Shown one piece after another: positions 6,904 through 7,916 of a stretch of 7,916 nt of DNA. Below the pieces are notes generated by a model. That model did no database searches and was not told the origin of the DNA. It worked only from the letters and a program-made list of their open reading frames with translations. Source of the stretch: DASUFH01 sp036274645 (GTDB lineage: Bacteria > Acidobacteriota > Terriglobia > 20CM-2-55-15). The DNA is taken from NCBI GenBank assembly GCA_036274645.1, contig DASUFH010000137.1, positions 1 to 7,916 of the forward strand, written 5' to 3'. The number at the start of each line of letters is the position of its first letter. Position 1 is the first letter of the stretch. A program made the position numbers and the translations under genes.

Positions 6904-6933
6904 TTGACTGTAACTAAAGGGGTTCCATATGAT
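6904..6933 (+). promoter_or_regulatory. Sigma-70-type promoter for the RodZ-like gene
   Basis: TTGACT at 6904-6909 (5 of 6 to TTGACA) and TATGAT at 6928-6933 (5 of 6 to TATAAT) are 18 bp apart. A start near 6940 would give a leader of about 24 nt before the ATG at 6964, with GGA at 6955-6957 as a short ribosome binding site. The region around it is clearly more AT-rich than the flanking genes. Confidence 0.7.
6912..6927 (-). promoter_or_regulatory. Weak sigma-54-like -24/-12 element facing the BMC-H gene
   Basis: On the minus strand this reads TGGAAC, five bases, then TAGTT, against the consensus TGGCAC-N5-TTGCW. The -24 GG is present, but the -12 GC is GT. Predicted transcription would start about 35 nt before the BMC-H ATG. 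No convincing sigma-70 pair was found for this direction. The mismatch in the -12 element makes this a speculative call. Confidence 0.22.
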
Positions 6934-6952
6934 TTTCGAAGGCTGTAAAATC
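6931..6952. promoter_or_regulatory. Inverted repeat overlapping the -10, possible operator
   Basis: GATTTT at 6931-6936 and AAAATC at 6947-6952 form a perfect 6-bp inverted repeat with a 10-bp gap. The left arm overlaps the -10 element, and the repeat covers the expected transcript start of the RodZ-like gene. A dimeric regulator bound here could block that promoter. Short repeats of this size are not rare in AT-rich spacers. Confidence 0.3.
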
Positions 6953-6963
6953 TCGGAAACATA

Positions 6964-7824
6964 ATGGATTCGATGGCGGGATTTGGAGCAGGATTCAGAA
7001 AAGCGCGAGAGGCCAAGGGCATCTCGATCGACGGAGTGGCGGCCGAAACGCGAATCGGCGCACGATTCCTCCAGGCGATCGAAAGCGAAGATTTCGCAGC
7101 CCTCCCGGGCGGTATCTTCAATCGGGGCTTCATACGCGCGTATGCCGAACGACTTGGTCTGGATCCGGACCAGGCCGTGGAAGACTATCAACGCCTGGTC
7201 CGGGATCGAGAGACCAAGGAACCGGAACCCGCGTCATACCGTCCGCCCGGAAGCGCCACGCCACTCTGGCCTCTGATTGCCATTGTTGGCGCCATTGCCC
7301 TGGTGCTGGGCATCTACACGCTGATCTTCAGAGACACCTCAACAACCACCCGGCCAACACAGATCGAGAACAAGAAGGAAGAGCCTCGGCCACAGACGCC
7401 CGAACCCGTTCGAACGCCAGAACCTCCGGCTCAGCCAACCCCGGAACCGCCCCCGGAACCGGCGCCGACGGGCACGGCTCAAACTCCGGTGGAACCGCCC
7501 AAGCCACCGGCCGTCACGACGCCTTCAGAACAGACCAACACGTCCGCAGCTCCACTTTCGGTGGAACTGAGTGTCCTCGAACCGACATGGGTGCAGATCC
7601 TGACGGATGGAACAGCGGCTGAAATGGCCGAACTGCAGCCCGGCTCCACGCGGCGCTACACGGCCCAGAGAAGCGTGGAGATGAAGGTCGGAAACGCGGC
7701 AGGACTGGCTCTGAAGGTCAACGAGCGTACGGTTCCCTCACTGGGCAAACACGGCGAAGTCCGGCAATTCACGATCACACCCGAAAACGCCGCCCAGATG
7801 AGTTTCGTATCCCCGGGCAACTGA
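6964..7824 (+). CDS. RodZ-like protein: cytoplasmic HTH, one membrane helix, periplasmic DUF4115-type domain
   Basis: Predicted bitopic inner-membrane protein of the RodZ family, which links the MreB cytoskeleton to the cell-wall elongation machinery. Residues about 7-80 are the helix-turn-helix domain, with FGAGFRKAREAKGISIDGVA, TRIGARFLQAIESEDFAALP and GGIFNRGFIRAYAERLGLD, all typical of RodZ. A membrane helix spans about 101-122 (LWPLIAIVGAIALVLGIYTL). A low-complexity Pro/Glu/Thr-rich linker runs from about 137 to 187. The C-terminal part, about 197-275, matches the periplasmic beta domain of RodZ, with SVLEPTWVQILTDG and LALKVNERTVPSLG. The 286-residue length is normal. The ATG at 6964 fits the GGA upstream; Met4 is a possible alternative. 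It is transcribed away from the BMC/Lpt string. A role limited to transcription is less likely given the anchored architecture. Confidence 0.86.
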   Translation: MDSMAGFGAGFRKAREAKGISIDGVAAETRIGARFLQAIESEDFAALPGGIFNRGFIRAYAERLGLDPDQAVEDYQRLVRDRETKEPEPASYRPPGSATPLWPLIAIVGAIALVLGIYTLIFRDTSTTTRPTQIENKKEEPRPQTPEPVRTPEPPAQPTPEPPPEPAPTGTAQTPVEPPKPPAVTTPSEQTNTSAAPLSVELSVLEPTWVQILTDGTAAEMAELQPGSTRRYTAQRSVEMKVGNAAGLALKVNERTVPSLGKHGEVRQFTITPENAAQMSFVSPGN

Positions 7825-7916
7825 GCCCAAGTTTCAATTCCCGTCTGCATGAAGCTGTGCATGAATGGGGGACAGCCTCCGAATTCGGTGAAGGTGGCGT
7901 TGATAACGCAGCATTT
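7825..7916. other. Intergenic tail with short repeats; possible edge of a repeated element
   Basis: No terminator with a T-run is visible after the RodZ-like gene. The stretch holds two copies of TGCATGAA (7847-7854 and 7858-7865), a GCTGT/ACAGC inverted repeat (7854-7858 and 7870-7875 region), the run TGGGGGACAG, and a perfect 10-bp palindrome CCGAATTCGG at 7879-7888. A frame open to the window edge starts at ATG 7849, but without a good ribosome binding site. The GGGGACAG-type run resembles repeat ends seen near REP-associated transposases, which is recollection only. Confidence 0.3.

Noticed and set aside
7656..7862. 68-residue minus-strand frame at the end of the RodZ-like gene
   Set aside because: Mostly antisense to the conserved periplasmic domain of the RodZ-like protein and without recognisable motifs.
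7849..7916. Start of a new plus-strand gene running off the right edge (ATG 7849 or 7861, or GTG 7888)
   Set aside because: Only about 22 codons are visible, no well-spaced ribosome binding site is present, and the stretch overlaps repeat-like sequence.

Overview
The window reads as chromosomal DNA of a high-G+C Gram-negative bacterium (G+C looks close to 60% by eye). An Acidobacteriota origin is my best guess. It rests on a giant LptC/OstA-type protein placed directly before lptB and rpoN, the high G+C, and a bacterial microcompartment (BMC) pair with an unusual aldehyde dehydrogenase. This is inference, because no rRNA or other phylogenetic marker is present.

Layout: six genes run on the minus strand from about 6865 down to the left edge, in the order BMC-H shell protein, CoA-acylating aldehyde dehydrogenase, small multi-spanning membrane protein, LptC-OstA fusion, LptB, RpoN (sigma-54, cut by the window edge). 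Spacings are 8, 6 and 28 nt, a 4-nt ATGA overlap, then 41 nt, so the whole string could be one operon. A promoter-like -10 directly before the LptC-OstA gene suggests the Lpt part may also be transcribed separately. A 98-bp divergent control region (6866-6963) separates this string from a plus-strand RodZ-like gene (6964-7824). The last 92 bases hold no convincing gene and may include the edge of a repeat.

Function: LptC-OstA and LptB belong to the lipopolysaccharide transport machine, with LptB as its ATPase and the fused protein as inner-membrane anchor plus periplasmic beta-jellyroll bridge. RpoN is the alternative sigma factor that often follows lptB in Gram-negative genomes. RodZ-like proteins link the cytoskeleton to wall synthesis, so most of the window concerns the cell envelope. 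The BMC-H/aldehyde dehydrogenase pair is the exception: a two-gene microcompartment module at the head of an envelope operon, with no visible pentameric shell protein, phosphotransacylase, alcohol dehydrogenase or signature enzyme. It therefore looks like a satellite BMC locus.

The most unusual points are the 120-residue C-terminal extension of the aldehyde dehydrogenase (an amphipathic helix resembling an encapsulation peptide, a Pro/Ala linker and a terminal EutQ/EutT-like module), the non-canonical pore loop of the shell protein, and the internally repeated, oversized LptC-OstA fusion. No RNA genes, CRISPR arrays or intact insertion sequences were seen, and no stretch over 300 bases lacks a gene.
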